This document shows positions 12,201 through 24,200 of a stretch of DNA of 64,000 nt, piece by piece (position 1 is the first letter of the stretch; every line of letters starts with the position of its first letter). Location of the stretch: assembly GCA_013396755.1 (NCBI GenBank), contig VWZF01006064.1, positions 207,021 through 271,020 on the forward strand, given 5' to 3'. A model generated the notes under the pieces. The model was not told where the DNA came from, did no database searches, and was given only the letters and a program-made list of their open reading frames with translations. This DNA comes from Sclerurus mexicanus (taxonomy: Eukaryota; Chordata; Aves; Passeriformes; Furnariidae). Both the position numbers and the translations under genes were made by a program.

Positions 12201-15200
12201 GGCCAGGCGGTACCCGGAGTCGCAGCCGAAGCGGACGGAGCTGCCGGGGCCGAGCCCGGTGTGGCTGAGGATCATCCCGTGGGCTGGGGGCTGGGGGAGG
12301 CTGCAGTAGGGAGCTGGAGAAGGCAGAGGAAAAAGAAATCAGCCCCTGCACGGGCAGCAGCAAAGCCATTCCCTTCCCATCCTCTGGAATTGCAGCGCGA
12401 CCCAAGGCTGCGCCGGATCTGTGATGGATAAATACAAAGTCAAAGAGGGGAAGAGCGAAGGGCTCCGGTCCAAGTTTCGCTCGGCTCTAGAAATAAAGAC
12501 TAATTTCTGCTAATTAAATATTACTTAATTCATTTACTGAGTAAAGTCATTATTTATTTATGACATATTGGCAAGTTCTCAAGCCGGTTTTATAACTTGC
12601 ATTCATTAAGATTTGCCAAGTTCGGAGATACAGTAAGTCATTTTCAGGAATTCTCAGCAAATATTCACCATTGAGCGGTGGGTTTGTGCTGAGTGAGCAT
12701 CCCAGAGTCCCTGGGCCTGCCCCAGGAGCTGCAGCAGAACCCCTGAGCAGGAACACAACATCTGAAGCACCTGGGACACCAGCAGGGTGTCACCACAGGG
12801 AAGTTGTGCCTGAGCAGCTCCCGACACAAGTTCTGATGTTCTGTGATGTTCCTCTTCCAACAGCTCAGAACAGCCTCACTGCAAGGACATGATAACTTAG
12901 GAGCACAGCAATCTGTGGGATGGGTTTCCTTCATCCAGATCCACAGCCACTTCATCTACAGAGTCGTGGAATCGTTAAGGTTGGAGGAGACCTCAAAGAG
13001 CAACCAGTCCAACCATTCACTCACCACTACACCATGTCCCTAAGCACCACATGGACACCTTTTCTGAACACTTCCAAGGGCTGTGATTCCACCACTTCCC
13101 TGTTCCAATGCCTGACCGCTTCTTCATCAAGAAACCTTTCCCAGTGTCCAATCCAAACCATCCCTGGAATCAATGGCTCTACACATCCTGGTTCTGACCC
13201 TGAAGAGTAGCTGAGAAACCAAACAAATCTTCAAGGTTTCTTCCCGCATTTCTCCTGATTATGATTCTCTAATCCTGGTTCTGCTTCCTCAGAACTTCGT
13301 GGAGACCCTTGGCTGAGGAGATGACCCCTCACCCCTGCTGGGAGCTCACCAGAGTAGCGGATTTTGAAGCCTTTCCTGTTGTAGGCGTGATCCGAGGACC
13401 AGCGGAGGAAAACGTTGTTCCCGCTGCTGGTCACGGTCAGGGGGGCTGAGTAGTTCCCACTCAGGGACAGGAGCAGGGGACTCTGGCCAGAGGGACCTGG
13501 AAGGAAGGAGGGAAGAGGGAAGAGTCAGGCATGGAGACACTCGTGGTCCTCTGTCCCCTGGGTGACTCTGCAGGAGGAGCAGGGACAGCAGTGCGGAGCT
13601 CTCGCTGCCATCCCAGCGGTCACGGTGGTGGGAATGGCTCCTGGGAATCCAACAGAAATAAAGCCCAGCTGATCACAGAAAGATTGGGATTTGCTCCAGG
13701 CAAGACGCCTCAGGCTCAGGCCCCAGTGGGAAACACCAGGAGCACCAGCACAGCACTTGGGTTCAGCACTGGTTACAGAGCTGCTTCCCTGTGAACAGCC
13801 ACAGATCCCCGCTCTGGTCCTGCAAATCCCCTCTCCGATCCTGGGAATTCACGGGCCTGGAGAATCTGCCCTGCCTGGTGTTAGGGATTAGAATTCCCAC
13901 CTTCCCAGCTCATCCCCTGCAGCAATCTCTGCTACCATTTCTCCCAGGAGCTCGCTAACTCCTGCTCCTTTGAAAAGCACTTTGGATCCATCCAAAAATC
14001 AAATCGTTGATATTTCCTTGAGCAGAGAATCAAACAGGAGAAGCTTCAAGTTCAGCAGAAGGCTCCAGGCAGTGGGAGGCTGACCCTGGAGCACTCTGGG
14101 AACAGGGATAACACCTCACAAACCTCTGCCATTCCTTTCCCCTCAGCTGCCAAGCAAGTCATGGAATTCCAGAATCACAGGATGGATTGGGCTGGAAGGG
14201 ACCTTACAGATCACCCAGCTCCAGCCCCCCAGGTCGAAATGGTGCATCTCTTACCATCAAAGATCTCAAACTCGTCGTACTGCTTCTCGCTGAGGAAGTA
14301 CTCGATGGTGAGGGAGATGTTGTAGCCAGGCTCAACCTTCACCACCCAGGAGCAGGTCTGGAAGTGAGGGTAACTGCCCAGGAAGCTCTGGCTGAGGATG
14401 ACGCCGGTGGAGTCCGTCAGCACCTGGTTCATGGGGCAGTGCACTGCAGGGAACGTGGAGGAGAGACAACACCCAGTGAACTCGCCTGGGGCTCAGAGGA
14501 AGGATGGAAGCACAAGATGCTGCGGCCAACAAGGTCTGTCTTGAGGAGCCAGGTCAAGGTGGAGCACAGCCTTGAGCCCTGGGGCTCGTGGAGAATCCCC
14601 TGGGCCTGATAGAGGCTCCGCGTCCACCAAGCCCCACAACTGTCCCACTGAAAGGAAGGGGCAAAAAGCAACAATGCAAACCAAGCTTTCCATGCACCTC
14701 GGCAGGATTTCACAGCCCTTTCAAAATGAGCAGCACCTCAGCCAAGCCGCTGTCCTCGAGGGACAAAAGACTCCCCAGGAATCCCTGGAAACTCTTTCCT
14801 GGGTTAGAACAGAGTGTGGAACTACAGGTTGATCCCAGGTCACCCACGGAGTTGTTAACTGGGACATAAGAACTCCGATTCCTTGCTCTAATCACTGCAC
14901 CCCATTCAGCTTCTGGAGACACAAAACCCAGCTGAAAACACGACAGAAAAAGGCCAACAAAAATACCCCAGAAGAGGGGGGCAAACACACCGAGGGAGCA
15001 GAAAGCATAAAGAAAGGGATCTTTATTTATCCATAATTGCCACTAAACCCCAGTGCAAACACTGCACTTGTGTGGACAGAAAAGAGCCAGAACTACCCAG
15101 AGAGAACAGCGTATTCTTTCCAAATCCTTAATCCCATCAGCGATTTTTTGACCTCTATAAATTGGTGGCCAGATGTAATTTAAGCAGTCCCTTTACCCCC

Positions 15201-18200
15201 AGGCTAACAACCATCAGTAAATAATTGAATGACCTCCCTCTTTCTCCTTCAGTTCCTGCTATTTTGGAGAGAATAAAGCTATAGAAAAATATCCCATTAT
15301 ATGGTAAAAATGTTCACAGACGAGGGAAGGAAGGAGATGAAACAATCGCAGCTGGAGCGAACAAAAGCCCCAGCAGGAATCCAGAGGATAAATCAGGAAC
15401 ATGGGAGCATGGAAGCATCTCTGGGATCCCTCCTGAGCAGCAGCAAGGTGACCAACCAGCGTGCTGGGCCTTTCATTTCTCTCCCGTGCCATACATTCCC
15501 TGGCATGGGATTTTCTCTCCTGCTCAGCCCTGGCACAGCCAGGCACGGTGGCACAACAGCCCTGCCCTGCCCACAGGGGTGTCACCTCCCTCCCAACAAG
15601 GTCCTTGTGGCTGGCTTTGCGCGACTGGCACCCTGGAGATCTGAGAATTCACCCCAAAGATGCTGAATGTGCACGAAAACCTCCCCAAACCCCCTCCCTG
15701 AGCGTCGTGGGTTTAACCAGGACACTGAGCAAAACACCTGGAAACTACCACTGGGCCAGAGATTCCCGAGTGTTTCCAAACACTCTCACAAAGTCTGGGA
15801 CAACCAGGGACTGTGGAACCACCACACTGGGCACCCCCAGCTTTACCTTCACACGTGGGAGGAGGTCCTTCAAACTGGAGGTGAGTGCCAAGTTTGCAGG
15901 TCAGGATTTCATTTCCAATGAGGGTGAAGCCAGGAAGGCACCTGTACCTCACTATGTCACCTGCAGACAGGGGCAAAAACCAGTTTCACCCAAGAGAAAG
16001 ATTCCTTAAGTCATTAAGGTTGCCCCGTGCCCTGGGATGAGGGAAGCCTGGGCTTCAGACACCTCTTGGTGCCTGTGCCATTGAGCTCTGGCACGAACGT
16101 GCAGAAACAAAAGGTGTAAATGCAGAAATAAAGGCTGTAAATACAGAAATAAAAGGCACAGGAAGGCATGCTGGGGTCACACTGCTCTCGTGACACTGGG
16201 ACTGCCATTTGTGAAGTCATTTCAGGGGGAGGAGGGAGAGGAGAGGTTACCTATGTTGAACTCCTCGTTCTCAGTGACGATCTCTGCGTTGGGAACCATG
16301 GTGGGAGGTTGGCATCGGAACAGCTGGTAGGCTGGAAGAGCAAAGGAAGAGCAGCAGATGTTCAGCTGGGGGGAAAGGGCACCCAGGGCCACACCATGGA
16401 AAATCCCCCCTCTCCACGAGGAGCGGGAATTGGCAAAATGCAAGCAGCCCTCCAAACCCTGCAGAGGTGGAGCCAGGAATTTGTGCCCACAGAGTTTCTT
16501 CCTCCCAAGAGGGAAGAGGTTTGGGTCAGTGCAGTGGAGGTTTTGGTTGAGGTCAGTGGAGATGGAGGTGCCTGGACAGTGGCATCCCTTTGGATGGCCA
16601 AGGGTGCCCATCTGGGGCAACGTCACCAGCACCTGTTGGGATACTGAGAGAAGATCTTGGGAGAGCTCAGTGGAATTGGGTCAATCACAGAGGAGGGAGA
16701 ACATCCCCCAGCACCAAGCAGGTGAAAATAATTACTCTGAGAATTCCATCCTTAATGCCCAACCTTCAACAGGGATCTCACAACTCACCGACTGCTTTTT
16801 AACTTGGAATTGCTAATTTCTTCCAAAAAGAATTCCAGGAGCACTGATGTTCCCATCTGCAAACGCTGCCTGTGCCTTGGAGTTCACAGTGACCTGGGCA
16901 AGGTCAAGGTCAGCACTCACAGAAGGTGAAACAGGGCCAAATTTGTCCAATTTGCCTGATTAGGTGTTTTTTCAGGAGCACCATGTGGCTGAACAGGAGG
17001 AAATCCAGCTGATGAGCAGAAACGATTTTTTTTTATGGCAAATTTGCCACCAAAAATGAAATCTCAGCTCCCAGTGAGCAAAAGGAACACGGTGCTCAGG
17101 AGAAGGTGGGTGCTCAAGGCTTCAGCTCACGAAAACAAACACCCCAGAGCTCTGAGCGGGGGGGAATTTACGGCACCAGGAACTAAATGAATATTAATGC
17201 AAGACATTTTCTGCTATTTGCTCAGCGCTCCCTGCGTCTTTGCTCCCCCTGCACCTGACCCCAGACGAGCACAACTTCCCCTGAAATTTAGAGCAGCCTT
17301 TTAGTTTAAGACACTGGGGCTCCAGTTGCCCCTGAATATTAATCCTCGCAAACTGCACCATGGTGAACTCTTCACACCACGGCAAGGCTGGCACTCCTGG
17401 CAGCACCTTAAGGAGGTGAGGACGATGTTTAAACACATTGGTAGAGAAGGAGATGCCCTGTTGCCTTGCCCTGCTTTCCTTACTCCATAACGTGGGGTAG
17501 GATATTTTTCCAAAGGTATTTGGGAAAACAGGACGTTTGGAGGTCCAGGGCTTCTCTTTAATGGGAGGGATGGGCTCTCCCCACAGCAGTGGTGGGAGTG
17601 GGGTGGGAGTCTCTCATTCCCACCCCAAAAGGCAGCACTTCCAGCTGCAGCCCTGCCCACACTCTGCTCATTTCGGGGCCAAAGTGCCCAAAGCATCATT
17701 TCCTGCAGACTGTTCCACTGTCTGGGAACATCAATCCTACAGCAGCACTGAATCCAGTCTTTCCGAAGCCCTTAATTCCTTGAATTCAGGCTGGCCCTGT
17801 AGCACCTGCCTTTTAAAACTGGACTCGGGGCATTCTGCAGGGGTTCAGCATGGAATTCATGCCCAGCCATTGGTGCTGGAACAGCACATTCCTGCAGCAA
17901 GGGGAAAGCTCCATTTGCACCTCCCAAAATCCAGCACTGCCACAGGAACTCATCAACTAATCCGATTTCAAGTCAGGCTCTTGTTTAGTGCCACCAAGCA
18001 AATGCTCTCATTTCATGTAATACCCACGATTTCTCTGCTCTCACACCAAAGAATCCCTGAGTAATCCAGGCATTTACAGGAATCCTCTTCCTCCCCAGAG
18101 GAATGAAATTGTGTCTCAGCTGGATCACTTCAAACAGGCCACCAGGATGATCCAGTTTGGTTTAGCAGGGCATTGGAAAAGGGAATATTGCAGCCAGAAA

Positions 18201-21200
18201 CACTGAGAGGAAGGAGAGTTTTAGGCAAACAAAGCAGAGCTGGCCATGAGGGATCTGCCATGGAGAGGATGGGATTTACGGGCACCACCTTGGCTTGGCT
18301 GTTAACCACAGGACCATTCAGGTTGGAAAAGACCTCCAAGATCACCGAGTCCAACCAAAAGGACTCTGCAGATCCTTCACCTGTGCTTGAATTATCCCAA
18401 CGTATCCAAATAGCCAGACTTCCACACCTGCACAGGCTGTGACCACGTGCCAGCACTTGAAGAAACCCTCTATCTCAAGCCTTTGTGGAAGATTTTGGGT
18501 CAAAGTGTATTTTTCCCCATCTTTCCCAGCACTATCCCTGCCTCCCAAGGGATCCACGCTCCCCCCAAAGCCCGGGGCAGGTGTAGAGATACAGACCATA
18601 GAAATAAATGGCAAAAATCCCTCCGTTGGCTGCATCGCTGTGGAACTTCATCAGGACCTGGTTGGAAGAGCTCTGGGCTGATTTCTTGGCAGAGTTGCCA
18701 GTGAACACCCCGAGCTGGGGGGCTGTTTGCTGGGGGCCATCCCTAAGGGCAGAAACACAACAAAAGAGCATTTTTGCCCCCCTCCTCCTCCTCCACTGCA
18801 GACACAGAACTCCCCATGTGCCCTTTCTTCCTTGTCCTCCCTTTCCCAGACCTGTATTTCATTCCCAGCAGCTCCCTGGGCAGCTGACCTGGACTCCCAG
18901 TCCTTCTCCCTGCTCCAGGAGAGCCAGACTCATCTCTTCTGGCTCCCGGTGCTCCCCCAGTGAACACTGACCAACAGGACCTTCACTTTCACCCTCGGAG
19001 CCCCTTTCCCAAAGGAATGGCACTCCCTGTTTGCACAGAGGACACTGACATATTCCGAAGGTCAGTTATTGAGTGCTACAAGCTCAGGAATTTGGCCACA
19101 AGCTCTTCAACCAGGGCAGCTCCCTGTGCTCCCTTGGCTGCCTGAACCTGCTAACGTGCATCATTACGCACAAATCATCCTTCTATTTATTTATATTAAA
19201 AGAAAGAATGCAAAAATAATAATTTCTCTTCCCTTCTCCCAACAGAAAAGGAAGCTCCCGGGGTTGAAGAAACCAGTGTCACCTGTGCAACCGCAGCAGA
19301 GCTGAGCCCATTTCCGTCAGAGATCCCAGCTCCCACCATTTAAAGGCATCTTTCCAGACTGGAGCGCCTGGAGCGGCTCCAGGAGCTCCCCAGAGCTCCC
19401 AGCTGTACCCACCACACGGTGATGAAGTCGTTGTAGGGCTCTGTCTGCAGCAGGGTGAAGTTGAGGTGGATTCCATAGCCCACGGGCACCGTGAGAAGCC
19501 AAGTGCAGTCCTGGGAATTGGGGTACTGGTTGGGGAAGCCGGGAGAGTAAACTGTCCCATTCTGGGTGGTGACATTCCCCCCACAAGGCACTGCAGGAAA
19601 TCAGAGAGAAACACAATCCTGATGAAGAAATAACCCTCCAATCATGACCCTTAAAGATCCTCGATTTCCCATTTTCCTTGCCTTTTTATTTTATAACAAG
19701 ATGCCAATCCTGGATCCAGATTTTGGCCTCACTTGCCTCCAATAATCTCCACCTGTCACAACCACATGGAACGTCTTTAACTTAACCCCATTCCAATGAG
19801 TTTATGACGTGCTTCAGAGCTGAAAGGAGACTGCCAGGGCGTTTTGGCCAGATGTGGCAGCCAGGTGTGCAAATAAACTCTCTCTCATGCCCTGCTAAGA
19901 GTCTCTGGGCTCCACCAGCTGTCTGCACCCATGCATGCAAAGCAGAGCTCCTGCTGGACTCACACCAGTGGGCAAATCCAAGCCCTTGTTCCTGCAGCAG
20001 GGGGGAAATGAGGCTCTGTGTGGCAGCAGCAGCAGCCAAGCCATTCATCACCAGGACAGCTCCGCTGCATGAGGTGTCTTCCAGCTCCAGAGCAACTTGC
20101 AGACTGAAGACAGGCAATTACAGACAGCCTGGGCAGGGCAAAAAAGGGGCCAGAAGGATGGGCCCCTGCTGCAGGGACACGGCAAGGCTCCAGGTCTGGG
20201 GGGCTCCTCTACAAGCACCAGGCTCCGGACCTCCCTGGCATGGAAATGGAGATGGAAACGCTCACAACATCCGCAGGGTGTTCCTGCCCACCTGCAACAA
20301 CTGCAGGCACTGGCACAGGTCAGTGCCACCTGCCCACTCTGCCAGCTCTGCTCTAAAGCCAAGCATTAACCCAATCCTGGCATGGGAACAGGCTGCCCAG
20401 GGCACTGGTGGAGTCACCAGCCTGGGAAGTGCTCAGAAGACACGTGGCTGTGGCACTCGGGGACTTGGTTTAGTGGTGAACGTGGTGCTGGGTTGATGGT
20501 TGGAGTTGATGACCTTAAAGGTCTCTTCCAGCCTTCAGAGTGCTTCTCCCTCCCCACAGAAATTCTTAATTCAGGCTCAGGGGCTCACACCCACACTGCT
20601 CTCCGGGCAGGAGCAGCTGCCCACACCTCTGCCCCCTGCCCTGCTGTGCCAGGGGAGGGCCAAGCTCCCCAGATTCCCTGCCTGGCTCTGCTGCCCCGTG
20701 GTGTGCCAAGCAGGGAAGGGCACGTGTACTGATATAACTCCACGTGCTCCTCTGGTGAACCAAACACCCAGGAAAGCTGAGGGGCCAAGTTCCCTGTGGC
20801 CTGCAGAGCAGCAGGAAGGCTGCTGATCCCTGCAGAAACTCCCCGAGTGGGGCTGCAAACCTCGGCCTCCTTGCCTTCATTGCACAATTACAGCTCCTCT
20901 TTTAATTAAAACAGCTTTCAGCGCTGACCTGCCAGGGGAAGGTGAGGTGCTTTGCCTAAGGCAGCACGTCCTCCCTGCCTGCTGCTATGCAAAAATGGAA
21001 CATTTAAGGAAAAAGCAAGAAAAGGCAAGTTCTGCACTGCCTTTACCAGCAGGAAGAGCCCAGCAGATGTGCTCAGAGACCAGCAGCAAATGGGCCAAAA
21101 CACCCCTCATCTCTCTGCTCTCGAAGTGCTGCAGAGCCAGAAAACTACTTAAAAACACAACAACTGGGATGGCTGCAGCTGGCAGAGCTGGTGCCTGAGG

Positions 21201-24200
21201 TAGGTGAGGGCACAGCCCTGCTGCCAGCACCCTCTGGGCACAGGACAGGCTCCCCCTGGCACATCGTGGGCTCAGGGAAAGAGCAGCTGAGGATTTGGTT
21301 CTTTATGCTTTGTGTTCTCTGGGGTTCAAGGACTTAAAAGAGGGAAAATATCACCTCTCTCTCTCTCCCCTCACTTCCTGCAGAGCAAGGGCTGGAAGAG
21401 GCTGGGAGAAAGGTCAGTTCTCCTGGGAAAGGTGGTGGGAAATCTTCAACAAGCAGAATTGAACTTCTTAAAGGTTCATCTGAAAAGCTTCTGAAGTAAA
21501 TCACACAGAACTGGGCCATCAGCCCGAGGGGGAAAGGCTGAGACAGCCAGCTGGGGTTGGAAAAGAGAACTGGGACATTTGAGTTTCCATGTCTGGAGTG
21601 TGGATCTCCACTCCTTCAGCCTGCAGTCTCCTCCTGCCACACTGGTCTTCAGACAGGAGATCACGGAAAGTTCCTGAAGATCTCCCATCTGGATCACTTT
21701 GGAGATGCCATACTAAGGAGACCAGCAGGGACACAACCTTCCCACACTGAGGGGCCCCAGAGCTCCAAAGGTCTTTTACCAGAGCTGAGTCATCTGTCCT
21801 GAACCAACAGCAGCTCAAAACCAAAACAGAATTAGCACTACAAGGAGCCTGGAGTGTCTGCTGTGGGCAGGGAGCTCCAGTGGCCCCAGCAGTGAGGGGA
21901 CAGCTGGACAGAGTCCTCCCCCACATCACGACACTCAAACTCCCCCCAGAAGCTGCTCCTTGGTTCTGAACTGCCCCAAATATTCGCTTTGTGCTGGAAT
22001 AGCTGAACACCAACTCAGGGAGAACCGGCTCCAGCCCCTCAGGGGGTGAGGTTTTATTCCCAGGGTGCATTCCCAGCCATGCTCTGCTTTCCAGAGACAC
22101 GACACAAGGACTCCGAGGAGGCCAGCAGAGGGCTGAAGCCTTCCCTCTGCCCAGGGACAGCTGTGCAGGTGCCCACCAGTGCCCCCCAAGCCGTACCTTC
22201 ACACCTGGGCAGGGGGTGGTCCCAGTTCCTGTTGGTGCCGTGCTGGCACGTCAGGACGGGGTGGCCGATCAGGTGGTAGCCAGGGAGGCACTCGAAGGAG
22301 ATGGACTGGCCAACGTTGTATCCAGCACCTCTCACCACCCCGTTGGCAAAAGGCTCCGGGTCGGGGCACTCCTGCAGCTCGTAGGCTGGGAAAATCCAAG
22401 GAGAAACATTTCAGACTTCACTTCCCAGGGACAAGAGACAGGATGAGAGGACACAGCATCAAGTGGTGCCAGGGGAGGGGCAGGTGGGACATCAAGAGGA
22501 ATTTCTGCATGGAAAGGGTGGTCAGGCATTGGAAGGGGCTGCCCAGGGAGGTTTGGAGCCCCCACTCCTGGAGGTGCCCAAGGCAGGACTGGCCATGGCA
22601 CTCAGTGCTCTGGGCTGGGGGACAAGGTGGGCATTGGGCACAGGGTGGGCTCTGTGGGCTGGCAGGGCTCTTCCAGCCTCAGTGGTTCTGTGTTTTCTCA
22701 GGGAAGCAGGAGCAGCACACTCAGCTCCTTCCTCCTCCTGCAACTTCTTCATTGAAGGAGGCAAACCCTCCCACATCGCATCCTTGGATCTCTGTCCCAG
22801 GGAGCAGCTGGACCACTTGGCTCCTGGTTGCTCCACAGCAAAGCCCTAATTCAGTGGGAAACACATGACCTGCTCCGGGCATCCTTTGCCCCCTCGTATT
22901 CCTACATGCCAAGGACGGGTGGGTAGAGGAGACCAAAAGGCTTTTAAAGATACTTATCAAGGCAGAGCTGTGGGTCAAGCAGGGCCAAAAGTTCATGTTC
23001 AAAACTGGGGAGCTGCCCCAGGATTCCAGCTGGGTAAGAAGGCACCTCCATTCTCCCATCACCTCCAAAACCTGCACTGAGGGCACCTTTTTATTTTAGT
23101 AACTTATTCCTCTCCTTTCTCTTCAAGTGTTCAAGCTTGGAGATCTCTTCCAGGAGCCAGGTGCCTTCCAGCCCTCTTATATTAATTGGCTGTTCAATTA
23201 CTTGCCCAGTCGTCTACCAGCTGCCTCAATGCAGGGCCAGGCTGAGCTAAGGACGCATCAGGACTTCAGCTGAGACTGAAAAGCAGTTACAGCATTGCAA
23301 AGCAAACTCTGAGGACTCCTCTCCTCGCACGTGACAGGTGACAGAGCCAAGACCTAAGTGAACCTGGCTGGAATTAATTCAAAGGCATCTCACTGTCACG
23401 GGGCACTGCAGGAACGTTTGCTCTGCGCCGAGGGCGTATCGGGGCGAACAGGTCCCAGTTCTTAGGATTAAGCTTGGCCTTCATGGAACACCTTTCCACT
23501 CATTTGGATTAAATGCTCACAGAATTAATTCAACGGCTGTGACCACCACGCAGGGAACAGGATTGTGCCTTCCTGACCTTGATATTCCAGCTTGAAGCCA
23601 GGCTTGTTCTGGGAGTGGTCGCTGTGGAAGTACACGGTGGTTTCGTGGGACGTGGACAGGAGGGAGCCGGGCATTTCGGCGCCGCTGAACCGCCCGATGA
23701 CGTTGCTGGTGTCGTAGGGCCCGTTCCGGATCTCCACAAAGTCGTGGTTCGGCTCAGTGGAGAAGTTTAGGAACTGGATGTGAGCACCTGGAGAGCAGGA
23801 AGGAACAGTCTGCATCCCAAGCTACACCTGGAGCCTCGGCACCCACAGCAGCACCTTCACCAGCACCCGCAGCAGCCTAGGCAGTCAGCAGGATGTGGAC
23901 CATACTGGGGGCACAGTGGCCACAAACTGGTAGACAGGTTTGCACCAGAGATTAGGAAGGAATCCTTCCCTGGGAGGGTGGGCAGGCCCTGGCACAGGTT
24001 GGGCAGAGAAGCTGTGGCTGCTCCATCCCTGGAAGTGCCCAAGGCTACTGAAAGGTGTCCCTGCCCGTGGAAAGGGATGGGACTGAATGGGCTTTAAGGT
24101 CCCTCCCAACCCATTCCATGATTTGATGATCTTCCCACCACCTCTCCCGTGACAGCAACAACCCAGACCCAGCTGTCTCACCAAACCCCACTGGCAGCAG

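Noticed and set aside
19407..19413. Alternative donor GTACAG 4 bp further on at the CUB 13 first exon
   Set aside because: It would add an extra Trp and put the next exon out of frame; GTGGGT joins W-D-G as in the family.
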